A stretch of DNA of 64,000 nucleotides from Vibrio crassostreae (GCF_024347415.1 NZ_AP025476.1:3348001-3412000), one strand, 5' to 3'. Numbered from the stretch's first letter, positions 37,774 through 48,576 are shown. Notes: generated from the sequence alone by a model not told the origin. Program-made: numbers and translations.

Positions 37774-39084
37774 ATGAAAAAGACGCATATCACAGAGCAA
37801 AAGTTCGCCGACTTGGATTTACTTCCGCAAGTCATTGAAGGATTGGAGAAAAAAGGGTTCGATTATTGTACCCCTATCCAAGCCTTGGCGCTCCCGGTAC
37901 TGCTCACCGGCCAAGACATTGCAGGCCAGGCCCAAACGGGTACTGGTAAAACGCTTGCGTTTCTTACTGCTACTTTTAACCACCTGCTAAAAACACCTGA
38001 GCATGAAGGGCGTAAGCCTAACCAGCCACGTGCGATTATTATGGCACCAACGCGTGAACTCGCGATTCAGATCTACAACGATGCTGACTCTCTGGTTGAA
38101 AGCACAGGTATCAAGGCAGCACTTGCTTACGGTGGCGAAAGCTACGACAAACAACTAGGTAAGATCGAAGAAGGCGCAGATATCTTAATTGGTACGACTG
38201 GCCGCATCATCGATTTCTACAAGCAAAAGGTATTTAACCTTAACCACATTCAAGCCGTTGTTCTAGACGAAGCCGATCGCATGTTCGATCTTGGTTTCAT
38301 CAAAGACATCCGCTTCTTGTTCCGCCGTATGCCTGAGCCAAAAGATCGCCTGAACATGCTGTTCTCTGCGACATTGTCTTACCGCGTGCAAGAACTAGCG
38401 TTCGAACACATGCACAACCCAGAGCATGTTGTTGTTGAGCCAGAGCGTAAAACAGGTCACCGTATTCAGGAAGAGCTATTCTACCCATCAAACGAACACA
38501 AAATGGCACTGCTACAGACGCTAGTTGAAGAAGAGTGGCCAGAGCGCGCCATCATCTTCGCTAACACGAAGCACAAGTGTGAGTCTGTTTGGGGTCACCT
38601 AGCTGCAGATGGTCACCGCGTTGGCTTGCTAACTGGCGATGTTCCTCAAAAGAAACGAGAAAAGATTCTTGAGCAATTCACTAAAGGTGATGTTGACCTA
38701 CTTGTCGCAACCGACGTTGCAGCACGTGGCCTACACATTCCTCAAGTAACACACGTATTCAACTTCGATCTACCTGATGACTGTGAAGATTACGTTCACC
38801 GTATCGGCCGTACCGGTCGTGCTGGCGCAAGTGGTCACTCGATCAGCTTTGCTTGTGAAGATTACGCAATCAACTTGCCACCAATCGAAGAATACATTGA
38901 GCACGCTATCCCTGTGTCTGACTACGATGCTTCTGCACTGCTAGAAGATCTACCAGCACCATTGCGTTTACGCACACGTAACCCGCAACAACGCCGCTCA
39001 AACAATAATGGCCCACGCAACGGTAACCGTAAACCAAACCAGAACCGTCGCCCACGCCAACCGCGTCATAACAAGGAAGCTTAG
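37774..39084 (+). CDS. rhlB: ATP-dependent RNA helicase RhlB
   Basis: A DEAD-box helicase of 436 residues that works in the RNA degradosome in E. coli. It has the Q motif ([13 protein letters not shown]), [20 protein letters not shown] in [13 protein letters not shown], and [10 protein letters not shown]. The last ~45 residues are basic and asparagine/arginine rich, a typical RNA-binding tail. gppA follows after 6 bases. Confidence 0.96.
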   Translation: MKKTHITEQKFADLDLLPQVIEGLEKKGFDYCTPIQALALPVLLTGQDIAGQAQTGTGKTLAFLTATFNHLLKTPEHEGRKPNQPRAIIMAPTRELAIQIYNDADSLVESTGIKAALAYGGESYDKQLGKIEEGADILIGTTGRIIDFYKQKVFNLNHIQAVVLDEADRMFDLGFIKDIRFLFRRMPEPKDRLNMLFSATLSYRVQELAFEHMHNPEHVVVEPERKTGHRIQEELFYPSNEHKMALLQTLVEEEWPERAIIFANTKHKCESVWGHLAADGHRVGLLTGDVPQKKREKILEQFTKGDVDLLVATDVAARGLHIPQVTHVFNFDLPDDCEDYVHRIGRTGRAGASGHSISFACEDYAINLPPIEEYIEHAIPVSDYDASALLEDLPAPLRLRTRNPQQRRSNNNGPRNGNRKPNQNRRPRQPRHNKEA

Positions 39085-39090
39085 TCGCTT

Positions 39091-40584
39091 ATGAGTCAAA
39101 CAGTGTCACCCCCGCTTTACGCTGCAATCGACCTCGGGTCGAACAGTTTTCATATGCTCGTTGTGCGTCATATCGATGGCAGCGTACAAACCATGGCTAA
39201 AATTAAGCGTAAAGTGCGTTTAGCTGCAGGCTTAGATGAAAATAATGCGCTGAGTACAGAAGCCATGCAGCGCGGCTGGGACTGTTTGAGTCTCTTTGCA
39301 GAGCGACTGCAAGATATTCCGAAAGAAAATATCCGCATTGTCGGTACAGCGACCCTACGTACCGCTATCAATGTGGATATCTTTCTAGAGAAAGCGAACC
39401 AGATCCTTGGTTACGACATCAATGTTATCTCTGGTGAAGAAGAAGCTGCGACTATCTATAAAGGTGTAGCACACACTTCTGGTGGCAGCGGCCGCCGACT
39501 GGTCGTTGATATAGGTGGCGCAAGCACCGAAATGATCATAGGTGAAGGCTTCTCAGCGAAAGCACTAACTAGCCTGAAGATGGGCTGTGTTACCTGGCTT
39601 GAGCGCCACTTTAAAGATCGCCAATTAACCGCAACCAACTTTAACAATGCCATTGAAGCGGCTAAGTCTACGTTGGCTCCTATTCTAGATAGCTACACGG
39701 ATATTGGATGGGATGTGTGTGTTGGTGCCAGTGGTACCGTTCAAGCACTGCAAGAAATCATGTTGGCGCAAGGCATGGATGAAGTCATTACTCATGCCAA
39801 GCTTAAGCGTCTACAGAAACAAGCCATGATTACCGAGCGCTTGGAAGAGCTAGAAATAGAAGGATTAACACTAGAGCGTGCATTAGTGTTCCCAAGTGGC
39901 CTTTCTATTCTTATCGCTATTTTTGAGCTACTTGAAATTGATTCAATGACACTCGCAGGCGGTGCACTCCGTGAAGGCCTAGCCTACGAGATGGTGGATG
40001 AACTTCGCCAAGAAGATATTCGAGCGCGTACCGTCAAGAGCGTGCAATCACGCTATCAAATGGACGTAAGCTACGGTGAACAAGTTGCTGTAGTCGCACA
40101 AACTCTGTTAGAGCAAGCGGGCGCCGAAGAGTGGGTTTCAGAGCCTCAAGCTGGCGTGCTATTACAAACCGCAGCTAAGCTTCATGAGATTGGTTTAACC
40201 ATCGATTTCAAAAAAGGCGGCGAGCACAGCGCTTACCTACTGCAGAACTTAGACCTGCCAGGCTTTACTCGAGCGCAAAAGCACTACTTGGGTGAGTTAA
40301 CTCGTCGCTACCGTGAACAGTTAACCTCATTGCCAGAGCAACATGCAATCTCAGGCACCAGCAGCAAGCGTATTTTACGAATTCTGCGTTTAGCTATTTT
40401 GCTGACCCACCGTCGCAATCCAGCGCTAGAGCCTGATTTTAAGCTTGCAACTGATGGTAACAACCTGACCTTGACGCTTTCTAAGCAATGGCTAGCAGAC
40501 AATCCGCTGACAGCTGCTGAGCTAGAGATCGAGTCGAATAGACAGACCGATATTGGCTGGCCATTGAATATTGAATGCCTCTGA
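39091..40584 (+). CDS. gppA: guanosine pentaphosphatase / exopolyphosphatase GppA
   Basis: GppA converts pppGpp to ppGpp. The 497-residue protein begins with the ASKHA phosphate-binding motif [14 protein letters not shown], has a second glycine-rich loop [11 protein letters not shown], and a C-terminal HD-like helical domain ([11 protein letters not shown]). The downstream position after rhlB is the same as in E. coli and favours GppA over Ppx. Confidence 0.94.
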   Translation: MSQTVSPPLYAAIDLGSNSFHMLVVRHIDGSVQTMAKIKRKVRLAAGLDENNALSTEAMQRGWDCLSLFAERLQDIPKENIRIVGTATLRTAINVDIFLEKANQILGYDINVISGEEEAATIYKGVAHTSGGSGRRLVVDIGGASTEMIIGEGFSAKALTSLKMGCVTWLERHFKDRQLTATNFNNAIEAAKSTLAPILDSYTDIGWDVCVGASGTVQALQEIMLAQGMDEVITHAKLKRLQKQAMITERLEELEIEGLTLERALVFPSGLSILIAIFELLEIDSMTLAGGALREGLAYEMVDELRQEDIRARTVKSVQSRYQMDVSYGEQVAVVAQTLLEQAGAEEWVSEPQAGVLLQTAAKLHEIGLTIDFKKGGEHSAYLLQNLDLPGFTRAQKHYLGELTRRYREQLTSLPEQHAISGTSSKRILRILRLAILLTHRRNPALEPDFKLATDGNNLTLTLSKQWLADNPLTAAELEIESNRQTDIGWPLNIECL

Positions 40585-40608
40585 TATTAGTATCTGACGC
40601 TAGAAATT

Positions 40609-40645
40609 AAAAAAGCCCAAGTTAGTAGACTAACTTGGGCTTTTT
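40609..40645. terminator. bidirectional terminator between gppA and yhhQ
   Basis: AAAAAAGCCCAAGTTAG, a short loop, and CTAACTTGGGCTTTTT make a long stem with A and T runs, between convergent genes. Confidence 0.92.
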
Positions 40646-40684
40646 CTATCGCTGAATTAATGCTTTGTGTTACAAATCTCAAAC

Positions 40685-41356
40685 TTAAGCGTTAACACCT
40701 GTCGCTTTAAAGTCTGGGTTTACCGCCGTCAGCTTTTTAACGATGTAGTTCAAAAGCACGCCGTACATCGGAACGAATAAACCTAAGCTGATGATAAGTT
40801 TGAAGCCGTAATCAACCAGTGCAATCTCAGTCCAGTGTTCAGCCATGAATGGATCTGGGCTTTGGTAGAAAGCAATCGCAAAGAAAGCGATGGTATCAAT
40901 CGCATTACCGAACAACGTTGAACACGTTGGGGCAACCCACCACTGTTTAAGCTGACGTAAGCGGTTGAAAACATGCACATCCAAAATCTGACCAAGCAGG
41001 TAAGCCATGAAGCTCGCCGCGGCGATACGTGCAACAAACAGGTTGAACTCGCCTAGTTGGCTAAACCCTTGGAATGAACCTTCAAAGAACACCACTGACA
41101 AAAAGTAAGAAACGGCCAGTGCAGGTAGCATCACTAAGAAAATGATTTTACGAGCAAGCTGCGCACCAAAAATGCGTACAGTCAGATCAGTCGCTAGGAA
41201 GATAAACGGGAAAGTGAAAGCACCCCAAGTGGTGTGCATACCGAAAACGGTAAAAGGTAGCTGAACCAGATAGTTGCTTGACGCAATGATGACTAAATGG
41301 AACAAAACTAATAGTGCTAGGGCTTTGCGCTGTTGCGCAGGGGTAAAGTTACTCAT
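40685..41356 (-). CDS. yhhQ: queuosine-precursor (preQ0/preQ1) transporter YhhQ
   Basis: This DUF165/COG1738 membrane protein imports a 7-deazaguanine precursor of queuosine. The frame is open to 41407, but the ATG at 41356 with AAGG six bases upstream gives MSNFTPAQQRKAL, the usual start, and 223 residues. About six membrane helices are visible, with the family segments SSNYLVQLPF, FLATDLTVRIFG and LFGNAIDTIAFF. The leader contains a candidate preQ1 riboswitch that would cover the ribosome binding site (see 41363-41399). Confidence 0.92.
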   Translation of the reverse strand: MSNFTPAQQRKALALLVLFHLVIIASSNYLVQLPFTVFGMHTTWGAFTFPFIFLATDLTVRIFGAQLARKIIFLVMLPALAVSYFLSVVFFEGSFQGFSQLGEFNLFVARIAAASFMAYLLGQILDVHVFNRLRQLKQWWVAPTCSTLFGNAIDTIAFFAIAFYQSPDPFMAEHWTEIALVDYGFKLIISLGLFVPMYGVLLNYIVKKLTAVNPDFKATGVNA

Positions 41357-41362
41357 GCTGTA

Positions 41363-41399
41363 CCTTTTTAGTTTGGTTTGGGGGTGAGGGAACCCAAAT
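41363..41399 (-). promoter_or_regulatory. candidate preQ1-I riboswitch in the yhhQ leader
   Basis: Read on the minus strand: TTTGGG (41398-41393), the loop TTCCCTCACC, CCCAAA (41382-41377), then CCAAACTAAAAAGG ending at 41363. This is the compact preQ1 class I plan: a short stem, a C-rich loop starting TTC, an A-rich tail, and a last segment (AGG) that can pair with CCT of the loop as a pseudoknot. That AGG is the yhhQ ribosome binding site, six bases before the ATG, so ligand binding would block translation. preQ1-I riboswitches are known upstream of this transporter family. I cannot run a covariance search. Confidence 0.6.
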
Positions 41400-41567
41400 C
41401 GAGTCAATTCTTCGAATAAACTAAGAAAGCTCTTACCAATAATGTGAATTTAAAATGTTTCTAAAATTTGCTCTATCGAGCGGCGGGCGATTATACATTA
41501 ATCAATATTGGCTGCAACGGTGAGAACAGACGCAAACGTTTATTCTCACTTTTATTGGTGAGCGAAG

Positions 41568-41879
41568 TTAAAAACCGCGTTTGAAAAGCGTCGCGAGATA
41601 ATCAAACTCTTCTCGGCTCTCTTCCGCGTTTAACGACTCAAACCAAATGGATTCACTGTAATGCTCAGACTTTAAGAACATCCGACAATCTTCAAAATCG
41701 ATCAACCAAGAGTGCATGTCAGCGTCCCATTGTTTTTCAACCACAGAAGCAGATAACAATGCCACCAGCTTTTCACCTAACACTTCGTAAGAATCAAAAT
41801 CAAAACTTGGAGACGTAATCAATAAACGTCCTTCCTCAGCCAAATACTCTCTTAAGCCAAATTCTGTTGGTGTTGTCAT
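41568..41879 (-). CDS. DUF3630 family protein
   Basis: This 103-residue protein is acidic, soluble and conserved in Vibrionaceae-type genomes as DUF3630, as far as I recognise it (SWLIDFEDCRMFLKSEHYSESIW). No catalytic motif, signal or membrane segment is seen. It lies just downstream of recQ on the same strand (78-base gap) and may share its transcript. The function is unknown. Confidence 0.7.
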   Translation of the reverse strand: MTTPTEFGLREYLAEEGRLLITSPSFDFDSYEVLGEKLVALLSASVVEKQWDADMHSWLIDFEDCRMFLKSEHYSESIWFESLNAEESREEFDYLATLFKRGF

Positions 41880-41957
41880 GTCCCTATCAACCTTATTCTT
41901 GTTCTATGATCCAATCGTTTTTATAAACTATGACTTATCTGAAAACGATCCTGAAAA

Positions 41958-43796
41958 TTAGCCGTGTGTCGTGATATGTGCTTGAATCAAATCTAAGAAT
42001 GGGTCGGCGTATTTATCGAGTTTACGCTGACCAACACCGTTAACCGCCAGCATCTCACCGTATGAGGTAGGCAGTACTTCAGCCATATCAATCAAGGTCG
42101 CATCACTGAATACCACATAAGGTGGCAAACCATCTTCATCAGCAATCGACTTACGCAGCTTACGCAGTTTGGCAAACAACTTCTTATCGTAATTCTTGCT
42201 GCTGAGTTTATCGGACTTAGCATTGCGCACCGCCGTATCCAAACGAGGCACCGCCAATTCCAAAGACATCTCACCACGCAGTAGCGGACGCGCTTCTTCT
42301 GTTAACTGTAAAGTCGAATTACGGGTGATGTTCTGGAACAACAAACCTTTATGGATTAACTGACGGAAGATACTGATCCAGTAATCATGGCTGTGGTCGC
42401 GGCCAATACCATAGGTAGAAAGCTTGTCATGACCATTATCGCGGACACGAATGTTCTGCATACCGCGCATCACTTCAACCACGTAGCCCATACCAAACGA
42501 CTGATTCACACGGTACACACAAGACAACGCCTTCTGCGCTTCTTGAGTCGCATCAAAGTGCTTAGGTGGATCGAGGCAGATATCGCAGTTACCACATTGC
42601 TTCTCGCGATATTCGCCAAAGTAGTTAAGCAGAACCTGACGACGACAGGTTTGCGCTTCAGCAAAAGCACTCATCGCATTCAGTTTGTGCATCTCAACCT
42701 GCTTTTGCGGGCCTTCTTCTTTCTCATCCAGCATACGACGCAGCCAACCCATATCAGCCGGATCAAACAGCATCATTGCTTCTGCTGGCAAACCATCACG
42801 ACCCGCACGGCCTGTTTCTTGATAGTAAGATTCGATGTTGCGTGGGATATCAAAGTGCACCACAAAGCGCACATTGGGTTTGTTGATACCCATACCGAAA
42901 GCTACAGTCGCGACAACGATCTGAATATCATCACGTTGGAAGGCTTCTTGAACATAAGCGCGCTCATCGGTGTCCATACCAGCGTGATAACCCGCGGCGC
43001 GAATACCGTTGTTGCACAGCTTCTCAGTCACCATCTCCACTTTCTTACGGCTACCACAATAGATAATACCGCAATTGCCTTTCTGTGTTTCTAAGTAGCG
43101 AACCACCTGTGACACGGGCTTATGCTTCTCGACGAGGTTATAGCGAATGTTAGGACGGTCGAAGCTGCCCAAGTAGGTATGCGGATCCACAAGCTGCAGA
43201 CGCGAGATAATGTCTTTACGTGTTGCATCATCAGCGGTTGCCGTCAGCGCCATATAAGGCACATGTGGGAAATATTGCTTAAGTTGACCTAATGATGCGT
43301 ATTCCGGGCGGAAGTCATGTCCCCATTGAGAGATACAGTGCGCCTCGTCTACCGCAATCATCGAAAGCGGTAAACCTTGAAGACGCTCGATAAAGTCGCG
43401 CATCAACACACGCTCTGGTGACACGTAAACCATCTTCAATTGGCCTGAATTCATACGATTGAACACATTCAGCAACTGGTCACGGGGCATGGAAGAGTTA
43501 ATACACTCAGCTGCAACACCATTGGCCTTCAGTTGGTCGACTTGGTCTTTCATCAGCGAGATCAGCGGTGAGATAACCAGAGTCAGACCTTCACGAACCA
43601 AAGCGGGGATTTGGTAACACAGAGATTTACCACCACCGGTTGGCATTATCACCAAGCTGTCTTTGCCTTCAACGGCCAGGTCAATGACCTCTTGCTGACC
43701 ATCGCGAAAGCTTTGATAGCCAAACACATCTTGTAAGATGGTTTGCGCATCATTCGCGGGAGTTGGTATTTGCTCAGCAATCAGAGTGGCGGTCAT
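41958..43796 (-). CDS. recQ: ATP-dependent DNA helicase RecQ
   Basis: The frame is open to 43955, but the ATG at 43796 has AGGAACC upstream and gives a 612-residue protein matching RecQ length. Walker A PTGGGKS, DEAH in [17 protein letters not shown], the helicase motif [12 protein letters not shown], the zinc cysteines (CRRQ...CGNCDIC) and the C-terminal HRDC domain are all present. RecQ unwinds DNA in RecF-pathway repair. A 235-residue antisense frame within it is a shadow. Confidence 0.96.
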   Translation of the reverse strand: MTATLIAEQIPTPANDAQTILQDVFGYQSFRDGQQEVIDLAVEGKDSLVIMPTGGGKSLCYQIPALVREGLTLVISPLISLMKDQVDQLKANGVAAECINSSMPRDQLLNVFNRMNSGQLKMVYVSPERVLMRDFIERLQGLPLSMIAVDEAHCISQWGHDFRPEYASLGQLKQYFPHVPYMALTATADDATRKDIISRLQLVDPHTYLGSFDRPNIRYNLVEKHKPVSQVVRYLETQKGNCGIIYCGSRKKVEMVTEKLCNNGIRAAGYHAGMDTDERAYVQEAFQRDDIQIVVATVAFGMGINKPNVRFVVHFDIPRNIESYYQETGRAGRDGLPAEAMMLFDPADMGWLRRMLDEKEEGPQKQVEMHKLNAMSAFAEAQTCRRQVLLNYFGEYREKQCGNCDICLDPPKHFDATQEAQKALSCVYRVNQSFGMGYVVEVMRGMQNIRVRDNGHDKLSTYGIGRDHSHDYWISIFRQLIHKGLLFQNITRNSTLQLTEEARPLLRGEMSLELAVPRLDTAVRNAKSDKLSSKNYDKKLFAKLRKLRKSIADEDGLPPYVVFSDATLIDMAEVLPTSYGEMLAVNGVGQRKLDKYADPFLDLIQAHITTHG

Positions 43797-43975
43797 TGTG
43801 GTTCCTAATCGAGGTATGAAATCAGCAAGCATCTTCGGCAAGCAAGTCGCACATTGTAGAGGGGAACGCTGGTGAATTAAACCGCAAATTGTTAGGTGAA
43901 AAGGGTTATCGCTCCTATACTGACCAACTCTCTTATAAATCTTATTAATAAGCACTCTGTGCTAGAGAAAGATGC

Positions 43976-44884
43976 ATGACTCCAGAAGAACAACAACGTA
44001 CGCGCCAAGGTATTTTGCTTGCTGTCGGTGCTTACACCATGTGGGGTATCGCCCCTATATATTTCAAATCTTTAAGTGACGTTTCCCCGTTAGAGATCCT
44101 TAGCCACCGTGTAGTATGGTCTTTTTTCCTACTCGCTTTTTTACTACACATTGGCCGCAGCTGGCGTAAAGTTCGCGACACCTTGACATCAAAACCAAAA
44201 ATGCTCTATTTGGTGGCGACCTCTACTTTAGTGGGTGCCAACTGGCTGATCTTTATCTGGGCGGTCAACTCCAATCACATGCTTGATGCCAGTTTAGGGT
44301 ATTACATCAACCCGCTGATTAACGTGTTGCTCGGTATGCTCTTCCTAGGCGAACGCTTGCGTAAACTACAATGGTTTGCGGTTGCTCTGGCTGCCATTGG
44401 TGTATTAGTCCAACTGATTGCATTTGGCTCAGTGCCGATCGTCGCCATTGCCCTAGCCTTCAGCTTTGGTTTTTATGGTTTACTACGTAAGAAAGTCAGC
44501 TTAGAAGCGCAAACAGGATTGTTCATTGAAACTCTGGTGATGCTCCCTCTTGCCGCAACCTACTTACTGTTTATTGCCGATAGCCCGACCTCAAACCTAT
44601 CGATGAACCCGATGCAACTCAACCTGTTATTGGTTGCTGCCGGTGTGATTACAACGGTTCCATTACTATGTTTCACTGGCGCTGCAACTCGCTTGAAGCT
44701 ATCAACACTCGGTTTCTTCCAGTACATCGGTCCAAGCTTGATGTTCTTACTGGCGGTTCTGATTTACGGTGAAGCCTTTACCTCAGATAAAGCGATCACC
44801 TTTGCTTTCATATGGGGAGCACTGGTTATTTTCAGCTTTGATGGCCTGCGTAACAACAAGAAGAACAAACGCGCGAAACAGTGA
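43976..44884 (+). CDS. rarD: RarD, EamA-family transporter
   Basis: A 302-residue inner-membrane protein with about ten membrane helices and the RarD signature GAYTMWGIAPIYFK at the N-terminus and ANWLIFIWAVN near residue 85. The family was named for chloramphenicol sensitivity; its true substrate is unknown. It is divergent from recQ. A hairpin terminator follows at 44926-44965. Confidence 0.9.
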   Translation: MTPEEQQRTRQGILLAVGAYTMWGIAPIYFKSLSDVSPLEILSHRVVWSFFLLAFLLHIGRSWRKVRDTLTSKPKMLYLVATSTLVGANWLIFIWAVNSNHMLDASLGYYINPLINVLLGMLFLGERLRKLQWFAVALAAIGVLVQLIAFGSVPIVAIALAFSFGFYGLLRKKVSLEAQTGLFIETLVMLPLAATYLLFIADSPTSNLSMNPMQLNLLLVAAGVITTVPLLCFTGAATRLKLSTLGFFQYIGPSLMFLLAVLIYGEAFTSDKAITFAFIWGALVIFSFDGLRNNKKNKRAKQ

Positions 44885-44925
44885 TATTGATCGTTTTTTA
44901 CAAGACAATCGCTGAATACGAAGAT

Positions 44926-44965
44926 AAGCTTGGTTGAATTGATGACTATTTAACCAAGCTTTTTT
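44926..44965 (+). terminator. hairpin terminator directly before the AraC gene
   Basis: AAGCTTGGTT and AACCAAGCTT pair around a 16-base loop and are followed by TTTT. The T run ends only 5 bases before the AraC-type start codon at 44971. Confidence 0.8.
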
Positions 44966-44970
44966 GTACC

Positions 44971-45765
44971 ATGGATAAAGTCCACTATTACTCAACACCA
45001 ACAGAAGATATCAGCCTGATCCAAGCTCAATACCAAGAGTTTGCCTTTCAACGCCACTATCATTTGGACTTTCACATCGGTTTGATTACCCAAGGGCAGC
45101 AAAAATTCGCCTATAAAGGGACGAGCCACCATGTTGGTGCTGGCCAAGTTGTTATCATGCCACCTGATGAGCTGCATGATGGGCACTCCAAACTCGATTC
45201 GGGCTATCAAGTCAGTGTATTTGCAGTTTCTCCCCAATGGTTTCAAGATCTTGCCGATCCCAAGCAAAATGGTCACACATTAGGCTTCTCTGAACTGATC
45301 CTCTCCGATCAAGCTACATTTTTACAATTGTGTAACTTACATGGCCTATTAATCAGTCAAAACATCAGCCAACTCGCTCAAGATTGCTTACCATTCGAAG
45401 GATTCTCGACAATAGTTGATCGTTACGCGCAGTTTGGATCGAGAACTCAGGTACAGCTTGGTACTCAGTCGGTTTACACGCTCAAAGACTATCTGATGGC
45501 AAACCTCGACCAACCGGTGCGTCTAGAGCAGCTGTCTGAACTGTGCGATCTCACCACAACACAGTTTCAGCGCCATTTTAAAAACAAGATGGGCATTACC
45601 CCATACGCTTGGCTGAGCCGTTTACGCATGGAGCAGAGCATGCGCCTGATTAAGTCTGGGATATGTGGTACCAAAGTCGCGCACCAAGTGGGCTTCTATG
45701 ATCAAGCACACTTCTCCAAGGCGTTCAAAACCACATTCGGTGTACCACCCTCACAAATCAACTAA
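44971..45765 (+). CDS. AraC-family transcriptional regulator
   Basis: A 264-residue regulator with an N-terminal cupin-type sensor (HYHLDFHIGLITQG, PPDELHDG) and a C-terminal double helix-turn-helix AraC domain (LEQLSELCDLTTTQFQRHFKNKMGITP, split over about residues 185-220, and VAHQVGFYDQAHFSKAFKTTFG near the end). It probably controls the LysE-type exporter 100 bases downstream. The ATG at 44971 has no ribosome binding site because a terminator hairpin sits directly upstream. The transcript may begin at or near the ATG, or the true start may be a non-ATG codon further in. Confidence 0.82.
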   Translation: MDKVHYYSTPTEDISLIQAQYQEFAFQRHYHLDFHIGLITQGQQKFAYKGTSHHVGAGQVVIMPPDELHDGHSKLDSGYQVSVFAVSPQWFQDLADPKQNGHTLGFSELILSDQATFLQLCNLHGLLISQNISQLAQDCLPFEGFSTIVDRYAQFGSRTQVQLGTQSVYTLKDYLMANLDQPVRLEQLSELCDLTTTQFQRHFKNKMGITPYAWLSRLRMEQSMRLIKSGICGTKVAHQVGFYDQAHFSKAFKTTFGVPPSQIN

Positions 45766-45864
45766 GTGTTGATAATTTACAATTGCTCGATTTCAAATCA
45801 CGGTAAGCTACGCTCAATACGATTACTTATTTAAAAAATAGCGGCAACGTTATTGAGAACTGAC

Positions 45865-46527
45865 ATGAACGAAGTCACCATACTGATCACCCTCGCCTCT
45901 ATCCACTTCATCGCTTTGATGAGCCCCGGCCCAGACTTTGCGTTAGTCGTGCAAAATGCGACGCGTCACGGGCGCCAGACAGGCTTGTACATTGCGCTTG
46001 GTTTATCTTGCGGAATCTTGCTGCATTCGTTACTGAGCTTGACGGGAATCAGTTACCTAGTCCACCAGCAACCAACCATATTTGCCATTATCCAATTGGC
46101 CGGCGGTAGCTACTTGCTGTACTTAGGCTACGGTGCACTTAAAGCAACCTGGCAAATCATTCAGAACCACGACGATGACGACGATACAGTCAATTCGAAA
46201 GATCTAATTCTAACCAACAAGCGCCAAGCATTTTCGAAAGGCTTTGCGACCAATATTCTCAACCCAAAAGCATTAGTGTTCTTTATCAGCTTGATGTCGA
46301 GCCTAGTACCTGCCGACATGTCTCTATCCGGTAAAGGCTTTGCTCTGCTTATCCTATTCGGCCTTTCGCTATTCTGGTTCTCGCTACTGGCTTGGATGCT
46401 TTCAACTAAAGCACTGCAGAAAAAGCTGAGCGAAGCAACGGTATACATTGATGGCTTATGTGGCGTGGTATTCAGCCTGATTGGCCTGAGTATTCTTTGG
46501 CAGTCGCTGTCTGGTTTAATCGCTTAA
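45865..46527 (+). CDS. LysE/RhtB-family amino-acid exporter
   Basis: The open frame begins at a TTG (45853), but the ATG at 45865, with GAGAA upstream, gives the family start MNEVTILITLASIHFIALMSPGPDF. The 220-residue protein has about six membrane helices, the conserved PGPDFALV near residue 22 and FATNILNPKALVFF mid-protein. It should export amino acids or derivatives. The upstream AraC regulator is the likely controller. The substrate cannot be told from sequence. Confidence 0.9.
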   Translation: MNEVTILITLASIHFIALMSPGPDFALVVQNATRHGRQTGLYIALGLSCGILLHSLLSLTGISYLVHQQPTIFAIIQLAGGSYLLYLGYGALKATWQIIQNHDDDDDTVNSKDLILTNKRQAFSKGFATNILNPKALVFFISLMSSLVPADMSLSGKGFALLILFGLSLFWFSLLAWMLSTKALQKKLSEATVYIDGLCGVVFSLIGLSILWQSLSGLIA

Positions 46528-46618
46528 ATTCGAATCAAGATTACAATTCGTTAACAACATACTGGCTATCTTATCTTTCCACTGCCAATCTAGCTCTGCA
46601 TATTAAAAGGAGAAGATC

Positions 46619-48376
46619 ATGCAGTGGAAAACAAAACTAACAACCCTCGCCACTTCTACCCTACTTTTTGCCTCTCACGTCAGTTGGGCAAATCAAGCTG
46701 CCGATTCCGTCGCTCCCGAACAAAGTAGTGGTTTAGAAACCAAACAACTCGTTAAAGCCAACGACTGGATGGTCACTGCGGCTAACCCACTGGCGACCCA
46801 AGCGGGAGCCGATGTACTTGCTCGTGGTGGTAACGCGATTGACGCCATGGTTGCTGTGCAGCTTATGCTTGGCTTAGTGGAACCTCAATCATCAGGTATT
46901 GGCGGTGGCGCGTTCCTTGTTTATTTTGATGGCAAGGACAAGCAACTCAAAACCTACGATGGCCGTGAAACCGCACCACTTGATGCAACACCACGTCTGT
47001 TCCAAGACGAAAACGGTCAACCACTTAAGTTTTATGATGCCGTGGTTGGTGGTCGTTCTGTTGCTACTCCGGGTACAGTCCAACTATTGTGGGACACTCA
47101 CCAGAAATACGGCAAATTAGAGTGGGCATCCCTAATCAAACCTATCGCTCAACTTGCTGAGAAAGGTTTTACCATCAGTCCACGTTTAGCCACCTTGATT
47201 GAAAATGACCAAGAAAGACTAAGCCGCTTTGCCACAACCAAAGCCTACTTCTTTAATGCCGATGGCAGCCCGAAAACCGCAGGTACGCTACTTAAGAACC
47301 CAGAATACGCGGCAACGTTAAACGCTATCTCAAAAGATGGTGCTAAAGCTTTCTATCAAGGCGAAATTTCCACTGACATCATCAATACAGTTCAAACCGC
47401 CAAAGGTAATCCTGGCGTATTGGCACAGAAAGACTTCGATGCGTATTCAATTAAGCAACGTGAACCGGTTTGTTCCGCGTATGAGAGTTACGATATATGC
47501 GGAATGGGACCACCGAGTTCAGGTGCATTAACGGTTGGGCAGATCTTAGCGATGACCGAACAGTTTGATCTTAAATCATGGGGGCCAAACGACGCGAGAT
47601 CTTGGCAAGTGTTAGCGGACGCTTCTCGTCTAGCCTTTGCAGACCGTGGTATGTACATGGCAGACCAAGATTACGTTCCGATGCCAACCCAAGGGTTAGT
47701 GAATACTGACTATTTGCAGGAACGAGCCCAGTTAATTACTGCTGGAAAGGCACTAGACAGTGCACCATCAGGTACCCCACCGTGGGATCATGCCATGCTG
47801 CGCAGCCAAGATGTATCTATTGAATTGCCGTCCACCAGCCACTTCAATATTGTCGATAGCGATGGCAATGTCGTCTCCATGACCACCACCATTGAGAATG
47901 CGTTTGGCTCACGCTTGATGGTGAGAGGCTTCCTACTGAACAACGAACTGACTGACTTCTCGTTCAAGACTCATAACGATGGCAAGCCTATCGCGAACCG
48001 ACTTGAGCCGGGTAAGCGTCCACGCTCTTCAATGGCACCGACCATCATCATGCAAGACGATAAACCTTACATGGCGATCGGTTCTCCGGGCGGCAGTCGA
48101 ATCATAGGTTATGTGGCACAAGCCATTATTGCCCACACCCAATGGGATATGGATATTCAACAAGCGATCAACCAACCACACTTCCTAAACCGCTTCGGTA
48201 CGCTAGATTTGGAAAAAGGAACATCGGCGGAAAACTTTAAACCTGAGCTCGAAAAGATGGGATTTGAGGTCAACGTTCGCGATCTTAACTCGGGTTTACA
48301 CGCTATTCGCATCACAAAAGATGGTCTAGAAGGTGCTGCAGACCCTCGTCGTGAAGGTGCCGCTATCGGCCAATAA
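46619..48376 (+). CDS. ggt: gamma-glutamyltranspeptidase
   Basis: A 585-residue periplasmic enzyme that cleaves glutathione and other gamma-glutamyl compounds. AAAAGGAGAAG precedes the ATG. A signal peptide ends near SWA. The self-cleavage site and nucleophile threonine lie in PSTSHFNIVDSDGNVVSMT (about residue 400). GSPGGSRIIG near the C-terminus is the conserved substrate-binding glycine motif. Length and order of the two subunits are normal. Confidence 0.94.
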   Translation: MQWKTKLTTLATSTLLFASHVSWANQAADSVAPEQSSGLETKQLVKANDWMVTAANPLATQAGADVLARGGNAIDAMVAVQLMLGLVEPQSSGIGGGAFLVYFDGKDKQLKTYDGRETAPLDATPRLFQDENGQPLKFYDAVVGGRSVATPGTVQLLWDTHQKYGKLEWASLIKPIAQLAEKGFTISPRLATLIENDQERLSRFATTKAYFFNADGSPKTAGTLLKNPEYAATLNAISKDGAKAFYQGEISTDIINTVQTAKGNPGVLAQKDFDAYSIKQREPVCSAYESYDICGMGPPSSGALTVGQILAMTEQFDLKSWGPNDARSWQVLADASRLAFADRGMYMADQDYVPMPTQGLVNTDYLQERAQLITAGKALDSAPSGTPPWDHAMLRSQDVSIELPSTSHFNIVDSDGNVVSMTTTIENAFGSRLMVRGFLLNNELTDFSFKTHNDGKPIANRLEPGKRPRSSMAPTIIMQDDKPYMAIGSPGGSRIIGYVAQAIIAHTQWDMDIQQAINQPHFLNRFGTLDLEKGTSAENFKPELEKMGFEVNVRDLNSGLHAIRITKDGLEGAADPRREGAAIGQ

Positions 48377-48475
48377 GGGAAAATACTCCCTTTTTACTCC
48401 CTGTCTTGTGCGAGATCTCTCACAAGGCAGTGAGTAAATATCGATATCTAACTGCGAATTTAGGCACTAATATAT

Positions 48476-48481
48476 TGTAAG
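48476..48481 (+). promoter_or_regulatory. possible GacA/UvrY/VarA half-site upstream of the CsrB-type RNA
   Basis: TGTAAG matches the left half of the TGTAAGN6CTTACA box of GacA-family regulators, about 95 bases before the candidate -10. The right half is poorly matched. Confidence 0.3.
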
Positions 48482-48548
48482 CAATTGAAATAAAACAATA
48501 CGTGCATTTATCGCTCAAATAATTATATAGAAATTCGCTTATGCACCA

Positions 48549-48576
48549 TTGCTGATAAATAAGGAATCGGTAATAT
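48549..48576 (+). promoter_or_regulatory. candidate promoter of the CsrB-type RNA
   Basis: TTGCTG (48549-48554), a 16-base spacer, and TAATAT (48571-48576) predict a start near 48583, just before the first cluster of GGA motifs. Confidence 0.45.

Noticed and set aside
42387..43094. 235-residue open frame on the plus strand
   Set aside because: It is antisense to the conserved helicase core of recQ, and its composition is that of a shadow frame.
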